NCBI RefSeq assembly: GCF_900169265.1 | Contig: NZ_FXYX01000002.1 | Span: forward strand, 1-64,000 | From: Brevibacterium iodinum ATCC 49514 | GTDB taxonomy: Bacteria > Actinomycetota > Actinomycetes > Actinomycetales > Brevibacteriaceae | DNA length: 64,000 bases | Reading direction: 5' to 3' | Part shown: one piece after another, positions 28,498 to 37,198 of the stretch | How the letters are laid out: each line of letters begins with the position of its first letter | How positions within the stretch are numbered: the stretch's first letter is position 1 | Translations under genes and position numbers: made by a program | Notes under the pieces: generated by a model | Database searches by the model: none | What the model was told of the DNA's origin: nothing | Seen by the model: only the letters and a program-made list of their open reading frames with translations

Positions 28498-29343
28498 TCA
28501 CTTCTTCTCCGGCTGCTGAGTGCCGTTCTTCGCCGGGGCGGCATCGCGCCGACCGCGGATGTTCTCCGAGCGGAGTGCTCGTTCGAGAAGAGCGTCGAAC
28601 GAGCCGGCGACCTCTTCGGCGGGTTTGCCTGGCCAGGAGTGGATCGGACGCGCCGATCCCTGAGCCTGCTGCATGACGGCCCGTTCGGCCAAAGGCGGAT
28701 TGAGGACGAGAGGACCGAACATCTCACGCATCTCCTGGATGCGATAGTCATGTTCGGTCGAACCGGCACGCACCCGATTGACGACCAGGCCGAGTGGCTG
28801 CAGATCGGAGGCACCACGCTGCCGCAGTTCGTCCGTCGCCCGCAGGGCGCGGTCGGCAGCTGCTACGGAGAACAGGCTGGGCTCTGTGACGACCGCCACT
28901 CGGTTGCTCGCTGTCCACGCCGTACGGGTGAGACCGTTGAGGCTGGGCGGACAGTCGATGAGGACGAGTCGGTAGCCTTTCGCGATGCGAGTCAGGGCAT
29001 CTTCGAGCCGGCGCAGATAGCGCTCGGACAGCGAAGGCCGATCGAATTCCGCGGCACGCGGAGATCCGGAGATCACATCGAGGTGGCCGAGCCTGTCACC
29101 GACCCACCCGGAGGGGATGATCGCCTCGGACAGGATCTTCTGGGACTTCGGAGCAGCGAGCACATCGGCGATGTCGACACGCGTCGAGGTCGGCACGTCG
29201 AGGCCGGTCGACGAGTCCGCCTGCGGGTCCATGTCGACGACCAGGGTGGGAATCCCCCTGTTGTAGGCCGCCGAGGCCAGACCGAGCGTCACGGATGTCT
29301 TACCGACTCCGCCTTTGAGGCTGCTGATACTTAGGACAAGCAC
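28498..29343 (-). CDS. Orphan ParA/MinD-family ATPase
   Basis: 281 residues. The deviant Walker A KGGVGKTS (10-17), the Walker A' region VVDMDPQADSS and Walker B VLIDCPPSL define the ParA family. No parB or parS-like gene is adjacent, so it is an orphan that may place some cargo other than the chromosome origin. The C-terminal 30 residues are basic and polar. It starts with GTG at 29343, where AGGAGG directly abuts the start and TAACGT lies 6 nt upstream, so a leaderless mRNA is more likely. Confidence 0.88.
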   Translation of the reverse strand: MLVLSISSLKGGVGKTSVTLGLASAAYNRGIPTLVVDMDPQADSSTGLDVPTSTRVDIADVLAAPKSQKILSEAIIPSGWVGDRLGHLDVISGSPRAAEFDRPSLSERYLRRLEDALTRIAKGYRLVLIDCPPSLNGLTRTAWTASNRVAVVTEPSLFSVAAADRALRATDELRQRGASDLQPLGLVVNRVRAGSTEHDYRIQEMREMFGPLVLNPPLAERAVMQQAQGSARPIHSWPGKPAEEVAGSFDALLERALRSENIRGRRDAAPAKNGTQQPEKK

Positions 29344-29348
29344 CCTCC

Positions 29349-29360
29349 TACGTTAACGTA
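29349..29360. promoter_or_regulatory. 12-bp perfect palindrome over the parA-like -10
   Basis: TACGTTAACGTA contains the TAACGT -10 candidate on the minus strand, 6 nt before the GTG start. A symmetric site over a -10 suggests an operator, perhaps autoregulatory; this is inference. Confidence 0.4.
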
Positions 29361-29518
29361 TCGGCGGCTGCCTAGCCGTGCCGACCACGCCGAGACTCAC
29401 GTCTCAGTCCAAAGTCGACCCCCGGGCGCAGGGGTGTTCCATGTCACTTGTAGAGTATGTTCCCGACAGCTTGTCGACCAGTCGCCCAGTGCGGCCGATA
29501 CAGAAGTGAGAGACACCT

Positions 29519-32500
29519 ATGTTCTCTAAAGTCCTCGTGGCCAACCGCGGAGAGATCGCCGTCCGTGCGTTCCGTGCCGCCTATGAGCTCGGAGCCTCCA
29601 CCGTCGCAGTCTTCCCGTATGAGGACCGCAACTCCGAACACCGCATGAAGGCCGACGAGGCCTACATGATCGGTGAGGAGGGTCATCCCGTTCGCGCGTA
29701 CCTCAGCGTCGAAGAGATGCTGCGGGTGGCGAAGGAGAGCGGCGCCGACGCCATCTACCCCGGATACGGCTTCCTCTCTGAGAACCCCGATCTGGCACGT
29801 GCCTGTGCCGAAGCGGGCATCACCTTCATCGGGCCCAAAGCCGATGTGCTCGAACTGGCCGGAAACAAGGTCCAGGCGCTGGCGGCAGCACGCAATGCGG
29901 GCATTCCGGTCCTCGACTCGACACGTCCGTCGGCCGATATCGCACAGCTGCTCGCCGATGCCGAATCGATGGAATACCCCCTCTTCGTCAAGGCCGTCGC
30001 CGGCGGCGGTGGTCGCGGAATGCGTCGTGTGGCTCGGGCCTCCGACCTCGAGGACGCTCTCAAGGCCGCCATGCGCGAAGCCGAAGGCGCCTTCGGCGAT
30101 CCCACGGTCTTCATCGAGCAGGCGGTGCAGCGCCCCCGTCACATCGAGGTCCAGGTGCTGGCCGACAACGACTCGAACGCCATCCACCTCTTCGAACGCG
30201 ACTGCTCCGTGCAGCGCCGCCACCAGAAGGTCGTGGAGATCGCTCCAGCCCCGAACCTCGATCCTGAGATCGCGGCCGCCCTGCACGCAGATGCCCTGAA
30301 GTTCGCAAAGGCGCTGGGCTACCAGAACGCCGGCACCGTGGAATTCCTCCTCGAAACCGACGGGCCGCGCGCCGGCAAGCACGTGTTCATCGAAATGAAC
30401 CCGCGTGTCCAGGTCGAACACACTGTGACCGAAGAGATCACCGACGTCGACATCGTGGCCTCGCAGATGCGCATCGCCGCCGGGGCCACCCTCGAAGAGA
30501 TCGGCCTGCGCCAGGACGAGATGCGGATCAAGGGCGCCGCACTCCAGTGCCGCATCACCACCGAGGACCCCGCGAACTCGTTCCGCCCCGACACCGGCAC
30601 GATCACCGCCTACCGCTCTGCCGGTGGCGCAGGTGTGCGCCTCGACGGCGGAACCGTCCACGCCGGTGCTGCCGTCAGCCCCCACTTCGACTCGATGCTC
30701 GTGAAGCTCTCGTGCCGCGGCCGCGACTTCGCTCAGGCCGTCGGCCGTGCCAAGCGCGCCCTGGCTGAGTTCCGCATCCGCGGCGTATCGTCGAACATCG
30801 GCTTCCTGCAGGCCGTCCTCGACGATCCCGCATTCGTCGCCGGAGACCTGTCCACGTCCTTCATCGAAGAACGCCCGCAGCTCTTCGACGCTCGAGTGAG
30901 CGCCGACCGCGGCTCGAAGCTTCTCGACTACCTCGCCGATGTCACGGTCAACCGCCCCCACGGCGAACCGGGCCTGCGCATCCGTCCGGGCGACAAGCTC
31001 CCGAGCATCGACCTCTCCGCGGAACCCGCGGCGGGCAGCCGCGACCGTCTCGCCGAGCTCGGACCGGAGGGCTTCGCTCGCGCCCTGCGTGAGCAGACGG
31101 CCCTGGCCGTCACCGACACGACATTCCGCGACGCCCACCAGTCCCTGCTGGCCACTCGCGTGCGCACCCGAGACCTGCTGGCTGTGGCCGGGCACGTCTC
31201 CCGGATGACACCCGAACTGCTGAGCATCGAGGCCTGGGGCGGTGCGACCTATGACGTGGCGCTGCGCTTCCTCGGCGAGGATCCGTGGGAACGTCTCGAA
31301 GCCCTGCGCACCGCGGTGCCCAACATCAACCTGCAGATGCTTCTGCGCGGACGCAACACCGTCGGCTACACACCGTATCCGACCGAGGTCACCGACGCAT
31401 TCGTCGATGAAGCGGCCCGCACGGGTATCGACATCTTCCGCATCTTCGACGCTCTCAACGACGTCGAGCAGATGCGTCCGGCGATCGAGGCCGTGCGCGG
31501 AACGAACACGGCACTGGCCGAGGTGGCGCTGTGCTACACCTCGGACATCCTCGATCCGAAGGAAGAGCTCTACACGCTCGACTACTACCTTCACCTGGCC
31601 GAACAGATCGTCGACGCCGGAGCTCATGTGCTCGCCATCAAGGACATGGCCGGCCTGCTGCGCCCGGCTGCCACGGTCAAGCTCGTGACTGCTCTGCGGG
31701 AGAACTTCGACCTGCCCGTCCACGTCCACACCCACGACACTGCGGGCGGACAGCTGGCCACCCTCTATGCTGCTGCCGCCGCCGGTGCCGATGCCGTCGA
31801 TGCCGCCTCGGCGGCCATGGCCGGAACCACCAGCCAGCCGAGTCTCTCCGCGCTCGTCGCCGCATTCGAGAACACCGAGCGTGACACCGGCATCAGCCTC
31901 GACGCCGTCAGCGACCTCGAACCCTACTGGGAATCGGTGCGCAAGCTCTACGCACCGTTCGAGTCCGGGCTCGCCGGGCCGACCGGCCGCGTCTACCGTC
32001 ACGAGATCCCCGGCGGACAGCTGTCGAACCTGCGTCAGCAGGCCGTCGCACTGGGCCTGGGGGAGCGGTTCGAGGACATCGAGCACATGTATGCGGCCGC
32101 CGATTCGATTCTCGGCCATCTCGTCAAGGTCACCCCGTCTTCGAAGGTCGTCGGCGATCTGGCGCTCCACCTCGTCGGAGCCGGAGTTGCGCCCGAGGAG
32201 TTCGCGGAGAACCCCGACAAATTCGACATTCCGGATTCGGTGATCGGGTTCCTCAACGGCGACCTCGGTGACCCTCCGGGCGGATGGCCCGAGCCGTTCC
32301 GCACGAAGGCCCTCGCCGGCCGTTCCGCCAAGCCGCTCACCGAGCATCTCGAACCTGCGGATGCCGAAGCACTGCAGACGCCGGGCCGGGACCGGAAGGA
32401 CAAGCTCAACGAGCTGCTGTTCCCCGGTCCGACGAAGGAATTCCAGTCGATGCGCTCGAACTACGGCGACCTCTCCGTCGTCGAGACCTCCGAGTACCTC

Positions 32501-32920
32501 TACGGCCTCACCAGCGGCGAAGAGCATGCCGTCGAGCTGGCGAAGGGCAAGAACCTGCTCATCGGCGTACAGGCCATCGGCGGCACTGACGAGCGCGGGA
32601 TGCGTTCGGTCATGTTCACTCTCAACGGGCAGCTGCGTCCGCTGCAGGTGCGTGACCGCTCCGTCGAAAGCGAAGTCAAGACAGCGGAGAAGGCCGATCC
32701 TAACAACAGCGGACACGTCGGCAGCCCGTTCGCCGGAGTTGTGACCATGCAGGTCCACGAGGGCGACAAGGTCTCCGCAGGCGACACCGTAGCCACCATC
32801 GAGGCGATGAAGATGGAAGCGACGATCACCACGCAGACGGCCGGAACCGTCTCCCGTGTGGCCATCGCCGATGTCCAGCAGCTCGAAGGCGGAGACCTCG
32901 TAGTGGTGATCGATGCCTGA
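29519..32920 (+). CDS. pyc: Pyruvate carboxylase
   Basis: 1133 residues, full length for the single-chain enzyme. Biotin carboxylase (1 to about 450) shows GGGGRGMR and FIEMNPRVQVEHTVTEEITDVD. The carboxyltransferase domain (about 530-800) starts at TDTTFRDAHQSLLATRVRT and has metal-binding VHVHTHDTAGG. The biotinyl domain has EAMKMEA with K1098. It carboxylates pyruvate to oxaloacetate, anaplerotic for the TCA cycle. The stop overlaps the def start by 8 nt, so the two are translated in series. Confidence 0.98.
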   Translation: MFSKVLVANRGEIAVRAFRAAYELGASTVAVFPYEDRNSEHRMKADEAYMIGEEGHPVRAYLSVEEMLRVAKESGADAIYPGYGFLSENPDLARACAEAGITFIGPKADVLELAGNKVQALAAARNAGIPVLDSTRPSADIAQLLADAESMEYPLFVKAVAGGGGRGMRRVARASDLEDALKAAMREAEGAFGDPTVFIEQAVQRPRHIEVQVLADNDSNAIHLFERDCSVQRRHQKVVEIAPAPNLDPEIAAALHADALKFAKALGYQNAGTVEFLLETDGPRAGKHVFIEMNPRVQVEHTVTEEITDVDIVASQMRIAAGATLEEIGLRQDEMRIKGAALQCRITTEDPANSFRPDTGTITAYRSAGGAGVRLDGGTVHAGAAVSPHFDSMLVKLSCRGRDFAQAVGRAKRALAEFRIRGVSSNIGFLQAVLDDPAFVAGDLSTSFIEERPQLFDARVSADRGSKLLDYLADVTVNRPHGEPGLRIRPGDKLPSIDLSAEPAAGSRDRLAELGPEGFARALREQTALAVTDTTFRDAHQSLLATRVRTRDLLAVAGHVSRMTPELLSIEAWGGATYDVALRFLGEDPWERLEALRTAVPNINLQMLLRGRNTVGYTPYPTEVTDAFVDEAARTGIDIFRIFDALNDVEQMRPAIEAVRGTNTALAEVALCYTSDILDPKEELYTLDYYLHLAEQIVDAGAHVLAIKDMAGLLRPAATVKLVTALRENFDLPVHVHTHDTAGGQLATLYAAAAAGADAVDAASAAMAGTTSQPSLSALVAAFENTERDTGISLDAVSDLEPYWESVRKLYAPFESGLAGPTGRVYRHEIPGGQLSNLRQQAVALGLGERFEDIEHMYAAADSILGHLVKVTPSSKVVGDLALHLVGAGVAPEEFAENPDKFDIPDSVIGFLNGDLGDPPGGWPEPFRTKALAGRSAKPLTEHLEPADAEALQTPGRDRKDKLNELLFPGPTKEFQSMRSNYGDLSVVETSEYLYGLTSGEEHAVELAKGKNLLIGVQAIGGTDERGMRSVMFTLNGQLRPLQVRDRSVESEVKTAEKADPNNSGHVGSPFAGVVTMQVHEGDKVSAGDTVATIEAMKMEATITTQTAGTVSRVAIADVQQLEGGDLVVVIDA

Positions 32921-33419
32921 ACGCGAGATCCGACTGTGGGGTGACCCCGTGCTCCGTAGCAAGTGCGAACCGGTGACGGTATTCGATGATCACGTCGAAG
33001 CTCTGGCAGCCGACCTCGTCGACACCGCACGGCCCGAGGGCCGAGCGGCCGTTGCCGCTCCGCAGATCGGGGTCGGACTGCGAGCCTTCGGCTACGACCT
33101 CGACGGCCGCACGGGATACGTCATCAATCCGGAGATCGTCGAGCTCGGCGGGCAGCTGCGTGATATCGAAGAAGGCTGCCTCTCCGTCCCCGGGCTGTTC
33201 TTCGCTACCCCACGCTATGAATTCGCTCGGGTGCGAGGGGTGGATGCGAAGAATCAGCCGATCGAGATCGAAGGCACGGAAGTCTTCGCCCAGATGCTCC
33301 AACACGAGGTGGGGCACCTCGACGGGCAGGTCTACATTCAGACTCTGCCCGGGGAACGCCGCCGGGAGGCCATGAAAGCCATCCGGTCGGCCGATTGGTT
33401 CCTCGCCCGAATGCCCTGA
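32913..33419 (+). CDS. def: Peptide deformylase, divergent motifs
   Basis: 168 residues. It removes the formyl group from nascent proteins. Motif 2 EEGCLSVPG (metal ligand C89) and the HExxH zinc motif (H131, E132, H135 in QHEVGHLDG) are present. Motif 1 reads GRAAVAAPQIG rather than GxGxAAPQ, and the usual Asp in HExDH is Gly. Metal binding is intact, so activity is likely, but it looks like a paralogue rather than the housekeeping copy. It is coupled to pyc by an 8-bp overlap. Confidence 0.88.
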   Translation: MPEREIRLWGDPVLRSKCEPVTVFDDHVEALAADLVDTARPEGRAAVAAPQIGVGLRAFGYDLDGRTGYVINPEIVELGGQLRDIEEGCLSVPGLFFATPRYEFARVRGVDAKNQPIEIEGTEVFAQMLQHEVGHLDGQVYIQTLPGERRREAMKAIRSADWFLARMP

Positions 33420-33469
33420 GCTGAGACATTCGCACCCGACCGACCATATAGATCAAGAAGGAGAAGTTT

Positions 33470-34324
33470 ATGAGCATCCAGCGCACCGCCGTCATCGGCA
33501 GCGGACTCATGGGAGCCGGAATCGCCGAAGTGCTGGCGAAGTCCGGTCTCGACGTCATCGTCCGCGAGATCAACGAGGAGGCCTCGGCCGCCGGTCGTGC
33601 CCGCATCGAGAAGTCCCTGGCTCGCGCAGTGGACAAGGGCAAACTCGATGCCGCTGCCCGCGACGAGGCGCTCGGCCGACTGCGGTTCACCACCGATATC
33701 AGCGATCTCGCCGATCGTCAGCTCGTCATCGAAGCCGCCAGTGAGAACGAGGACATCAAGAAGTCGATCTTCGCCGAACTCGACCAGGTCGTCACCGACC
33801 CGGAAGCGATCCTGGCCTCGAACACCTCGTCGATGCCGATCATCCGATTCGCGCAGGCGACCTCGCGCCCCGAACGCGTGCTGGGAGTGCATTTCTTCAA
33901 CCCCGCACCGGTCCAGCCGCTCGTCGAGATCGTCTCCTCGGTGCTCACCGCCGAGGATGTCCGCAGCACCGTGACGTCCTTCGTCGCCGATGCGCTCGGG
34001 AAGAATCCGATCCAAGCCGATGACCGTCCCGGTTTCATCGTCAATGCCCTGCTCATCCCGTACCTGCTCAGCGCGGTCCGGATGCTCGAGGCCGGACATG
34101 CGACGAAGGAGGACATCGACGCGGGAATGGTCGGCGGCTGCGCCCATCCGATGGGGCCGATCAAGCTGGCCGACCTCGTCGGTCTCGACACCTGCCTCTA
34201 TGCCGCGGAGAGCATGTATGAGGAGACCGGTGACCCTGCGAACAAGCCTCCGATCCTGCTGTCGCGCATGGTCGATGCCGGCCTGCTCGGTGTGAAGTCC
34301 GGACGCGGATTCTACGAATACTGA
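33470..34324 (+). CDS. 3-hydroxyacyl-CoA (3-hydroxybutyryl-CoA) dehydrogenase
   Basis: 284 residues, the normal length for the stand-alone enzyme (FadB2/Hbd type). The NAD-binding motif GSGLMGAGIAEVLAKSG lies near the N-terminus, and the catalytic region is NTSSMPI, then GVHFFNPAPVQPLVEIV (His of the His-Glu pair). The C-terminal domain has DRPGFIVNALLIPYL and MGPIKLADLVGLDT. It interconverts 3-hydroxyacyl-CoA and 3-oxoacyl-CoA. AGGAGAAG precedes the ATG. It is not clearly in an operon with def. Confidence 0.93.
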   Translation: MSIQRTAVIGSGLMGAGIAEVLAKSGLDVIVREINEEASAAGRARIEKSLARAVDKGKLDAAARDEALGRLRFTTDISDLADRQLVIEAASENEDIKKSIFAELDQVVTDPEAILASNTSSMPIIRFAQATSRPERVLGVHFFNPAPVQPLVEIVSSVLTAEDVRSTVTSFVADALGKNPIQADDRPGFIVNALLIPYLLSAVRMLEAGHATKEDIDAGMVGGCAHPMGPIKLADLVGLDTCLYAAESMYEETGDPANKPPILLSRMVDAGLLGVKSGRGFYEY

Positions 34325-34341
34325 TCCGACGCCCCCGGTAC

Positions 34342-34385
34342 AGACAGGTCCGCCCCGAACCCTTCGGTTCGGGGCGGACCTGTCT
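34342..34385. terminator. Convergent hairpin terminator
   Basis: A 19-bp perfect stem (34342-34360 with 34367-34385) and a 6-nt loop, between the dehydrogenase and the convergent aminotransferase gene. Confidence 0.85.
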
Positions 34386-34409
34386 CAGTCTGCAGGCCGC
34401 ATTCGAGTG

Positions 34410-35669
34410 TCAGCCGGCGAGCAGCTTCTCATAGCTGGCCAGGCGCACACACGCCACGAGGCCCTGAGCGGCGAGTTCGACTTCATCGAGTGTCGGCATC
34501 GTGGGCGCGATGCGGATGATGTTGTTGTTCGGGTCGAGGCCGTACGGGTGCGTGGCACCGGCAGGAGTCAGCTTCACTCCTGCTTCCCCTGCGAGTTTGA
34601 CGACGCGATCGGAGATGCCCTCCATCGTCGTCAGAGTGATGAAGTACCCGCCGTCAGGTGAGGTCCACTGCGCCAGCTCTTCCGCTCCGAGTCCGTCCTC
34701 GAGCGCCTTGAGCACCGCATCGAATTTCGGTGCGACGATCTCGGCATGCTTGCGCATATGTACTTCGACCCCGGCCGAGTCGGAGAAGAACCGGACATGG
34801 CGCAGCTGGTTGATCTTGTCGGGGCCGATCGCGACCTTCCCGAGGTTCGCTCGCATCCAATCGACCGTGGCAGGGCCTCCGGCGAAGAACGACACCCCGG
34901 CCCCGGCATGAGTGATCTTCGAGGTCGATGCGAAGACCCATGCACGTTCGGGATGACCTGCCTCTGCGCAGAGTGAGAGGATGTCGAGATTGTCCGGATG
35001 GTCCTCTCGCAGATGGTGCACCGCGTAGGCATTGTCCCAGAGCAGAGTGAAGTCGGGCGCCGCTGTCGGCATGGCAGCCAGTTCCCGTGCCCGCGCTTCG
35101 GTGACCGTGATTCCCGTCGGGTTGGAATACATCGGCACCAGCCACATGCCCTTGACCGCCGGATCCTCGGCCAGACGCTGCGCCTCGGAGATGATCGGGC
35201 CCTCGTCATCCATCGGGATGGTCAACAGCTCGAACCCGAGGGATTCGGCCAAGGTGAAATGGCGGTCGTAACCGGGCACGGGGCACAGCAGCTTATGCGG
35301 ACCCTGCCCCCACGGGCGATCATCGACGGCCGTGCCGTGCATGAGGGCGAAGGTCAGCGCCTGGGTCATGAAGGTCAGCGAGGCATTGCCGCCGGCCAGC
35401 AGCTGGTCGGCCGGAACCTTGAGCAGCGGAGCGAAGATCTCCCGCAGCTCGATGAGTCCGTCGAGTCCGCCGTAGTTGCGGGTGTCGACACCACCGGGAG
35501 AGCGGAAGTCGTCGCCGTTGACCGCAGTCAGCAGATCGGCAGCGAGGTCGAGCTGCTCCGGGGCCGGCTTGCCCCGTGTGATATCGAGCGCGAGACCGCG
35601 CGAGGCGAATTCCTCGTATGCGGCGGAGGCTTCGTCCAGTTTGGACGAGAGGTCGGACGGTGCGGACAT
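34410..35669 (-). CDS. Aspartate aminotransferase, class Ic type
   Basis: 419 residues, PLP fold type I, of the Aminotran_MocR-like subgroup that includes the corynebacterial aspartate transaminase. LALDITRGKPAPEQLDLA at the N-terminus is diagnostic. PVPGYDRHF, MYSNPTGIT (Asn), WDNAYAVHHL (Asp and Tyr) and the PLP lysine in FASTSKITHAGAGVSFF follow. It is expected to interconvert aspartate and glutamate keto acids, next to the anaplerotic pyc region. It is monocistronic and divergent from the methyltransferase. Confidence 0.92.
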   Translation of the reverse strand: MSAPSDLSSKLDEASAAYEEFASRGLALDITRGKPAPEQLDLAADLLTAVNGDDFRSPGGVDTRNYGGLDGLIELREIFAPLLKVPADQLLAGGNASLTFMTQALTFALMHGTAVDDRPWGQGPHKLLCPVPGYDRHFTLAESLGFELLTIPMDDEGPIISEAQRLAEDPAVKGMWLVPMYSNPTGITVTEARARELAAMPTAAPDFTLLWDNAYAVHHLREDHPDNLDILSLCAEAGHPERAWVFASTSKITHAGAGVSFFAGGPATVDWMRANLGKVAIGPDKINQLRHVRFFSDSAGVEVHMRKHAEIVAPKFDAVLKALEDGLGAEELAQWTSPDGGYFITLTTMEGISDRVVKLAGEAGVKLTPAGATHPYGLDPNNNIIRIAPTMPTLDEVELAAQGLVACVRLASYEKLLAG

Positions 35670-35798
35670 GCTGGCTCCTTAGGGCTGGGAACGGGCCGAT
35701 GGCTCCATCCTATCGACTCGGCGGATGTCGACGACGCTAGAGTGGTCTGCAGCGGTCGCCCGGACAACCGCAGGCAATTCGATGAAAGGCAGACTCAG

Positions 35799-36533
35799 AT
35801 GGTGCGACCACGTGCGCAGGCCGCCCACGGACGCAGTTTCGGCACCCAGGCCCGAGTCTATAACGAGGTGCGGCCCGGATATCCCGACTCAGCCCTCGAC
35901 CTCGCGCTGACCGGTTGGGAGCCGCAATGGTCTGGTCTGCGCGTATGCGACCTCGGTGGGGGAACGGGGATCCTCACCCGCCGGCTGCTCGCGCGCGGTG
36001 CTGATCTCATCGCCGTCGATCCCGACACAGCCGCACTCGAACGCAATCCTGCCCCCACGAAGATCGGCACCGCTGAGGACACCGGCCTGGAAGCAGAGAG
36101 CCTCGATCTCGTCACCGTCGCGCAGGCCTGGCATTGGTTCGACGAAGCGAAAGCGGCCGCCGAAGTGGCGCGCATCCTTCGCCCGGGAGGCCGGCTGCTC
36201 ATCCTCATCAACCAACTCGATGTCCGCGTCGACTGGGTGCTGCGCCTGAGCCGGATCATGCACGCGGGCGACGTCTATCGACCGCAGTACCGACCTCAGC
36301 CCGGCAACGGTCTGGCTCTCACCGACCGCAGGCTCGTCGAATTCACCACGGAGCTCACCGTCGACGGAATCGTCGACCTCGCTCGCACACGGTCGTATTG
36401 GCTGCGCTCGAACGAGAAGACACGAGCCCGAATCGAAGCGAACCTGCGCGAGTACTTCAGTGTCGAGCATCCGGTGTCCGGCACGGTGGATCTGCCGTAT
36501 ATGTGCCTGGCGTATCTCCTCGAACGGGTCTGA
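35799..36533 (+). CDS. Class I SAM-dependent methyltransferase
   Basis: 244 residues from the ATG at 35799. The Methyltransf_11-type core has RVCDLGGGTGILTRRLLARGADLIAVDPD (motif I and the acidic residue after strand 2), then TAEDTGLEAESLDLVTVAQAWHWFD and EVARILRPGGRLLILIN. The FGTQARVYNEVRPGYP start is typical of small-molecule methyltransferases of the UbiE-like group. The substrate cannot be inferred, and neighbours give no clue. Confidence 0.88.
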   Translation: MVRPRAQAAHGRSFGTQARVYNEVRPGYPDSALDLALTGWEPQWSGLRVCDLGGGTGILTRRLLARGADLIAVDPDTAALERNPAPTKIGTAEDTGLEAESLDLVTVAQAWHWFDEAKAAAEVARILRPGGRLLILINQLDVRVDWVLRLSRIMHAGDVYRPQYRPQPGNGLALTDRRLVEFTTELTVDGIVDLARTRSYWLRSNEKTRARIEANLREYFSVEHPVSGTVDLPYMCLAYLLERV

Positions 36534-36542
36534 ACAGACGAA

Positions 36543-36573
36543 GCGGACCGCACTCGATGAAGGTGCGGTCCGC
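36543..36573. terminator. Convergent hairpin terminator
   Basis: An 11-bp perfect stem (36543-36553 with 36563-36573) and a 9-nt loop, between the methyltransferase and the convergent hsp20 gene. Confidence 0.7.
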
Positions 36574-36645
36574 AGTCGGCAACCGGGGAACACCTCGGCG
36601 TCCGAACCTCGGCCACCGTGATTCCGTCCGAATCCGGCGCCGGTG

Positions 36646-37116
36646 TCAGCTGTCGAGGCCGGGGGAGCGGGGGTCGTCGGACGAGGACGATTCGACCACC
36701 TCGGGGGAGGTCTGTCCGGCTGCATGCGAAACGGAGATCTTCCGGGGGCGGGCCTCCTCAGCGACGGGGATCGTCAGCGTGAGGACACCGTCGCTGTAGT
36801 CGGCGCGGATGCGATCCAGCGCCACCCGGTTGCCGAGCGTCAGCTGGCGAGCGTAGGTGCCGTTGGTGCGTTCTCGGGTCAGCCACTTCACGTCCTTGTC
36901 GGCGACCTCGGACTCGCGGCGAGCGCGAACCGTGAGCGTGCGGTCTTCGACGTCGACATCGATGCTGCTCGGATCGACTCCGGGCATATCGATGCGGGCG
37001 ACGAAGACTTCGCCGTCGCGGTAGAGGTCCATCGGCAAGGTGGTGGCGTTCGGGGTGCGGGTCACCTCTGAGAAGAATCGGTCGAGGTCTCGGATGGGGT
37101 CGAAACGTGTAGCCAT
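36646..37116 (-). CDS. Small heat shock protein, Hsp20 family
   Basis: 156 residues. The alpha-crystallin domain lies at about 38-135: MDLYRDGEVFVARIDMPGVDPSSIDVDVEDRTLTVRARR, then GTYARQLTLGNRVALDRIRADYSDGVLTLTIPVAEEARPRKI; the IPV tail motif matches the oligomerisation I-x-I/V. It is an ATP-independent holdase for unfolded proteins. AAGGAAG precedes the ATG. Upstream lie a SigR/SigH-type promoter and an HspR-type HAIR operator, the dual control known for mycobacterial acr2/hsp20. Confidence 0.94.
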   Translation of the reverse strand: MATRFDPIRDLDRFFSEVTRTPNATTLPMDLYRDGEVFVARIDMPGVDPSSIDVDVEDRTLTVRARRESEVADKDVKWLTRERTNGTYARQLTLGNRVALDRIRADYSDGVLTLTIPVAEEARPRKISVSHAAGQTSPEVVESSSSDDPRSPGLDS

Positions 37117-37142
37117 GTGCTTCCTTTCGTTCGGTTCCTATA

Positions 37143-37161
37143 TTGAGTCAAACACACTCAA
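37143..37161. promoter_or_regulatory. HAIR operator (HspR binding site) of hsp20
   Basis: TTGAGT-N7-ACTCAA is a perfect match to the inner part of the HspR-associated inverted repeat CTTGAGT-N7-ACTCAAG. It overlaps the 3' part of the ECF promoter (GTT at 37153-37151), so HspR bound here would block initiation. The hspR gene is not in this window. Confidence 0.85.
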
Positions 37162-37176
37162 CTTTGAAATGATTCC
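37151..37176 (-). promoter_or_regulatory. SigR/SigH-type ECF promoter for hsp20
   Basis: On the minus strand GGAAT (37176-37172), 18 bp, then GTT (37153-37151). The start codon lies 34 nt beyond. This is the same GGAAT-N18-GTT layout as at erpA and rbpA. Confidence 0.7.
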
Positions 37177-37198
37177 AAACTCATGAAATTCTCAGTCT

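Noticed and set aside
29444-32962. A 1172-codon open frame antisense to pyc
   Set aside because: It mirrors the codon structure of pyc (high-GC third positions keep the antisense frame open) and contains no recognisable domain.
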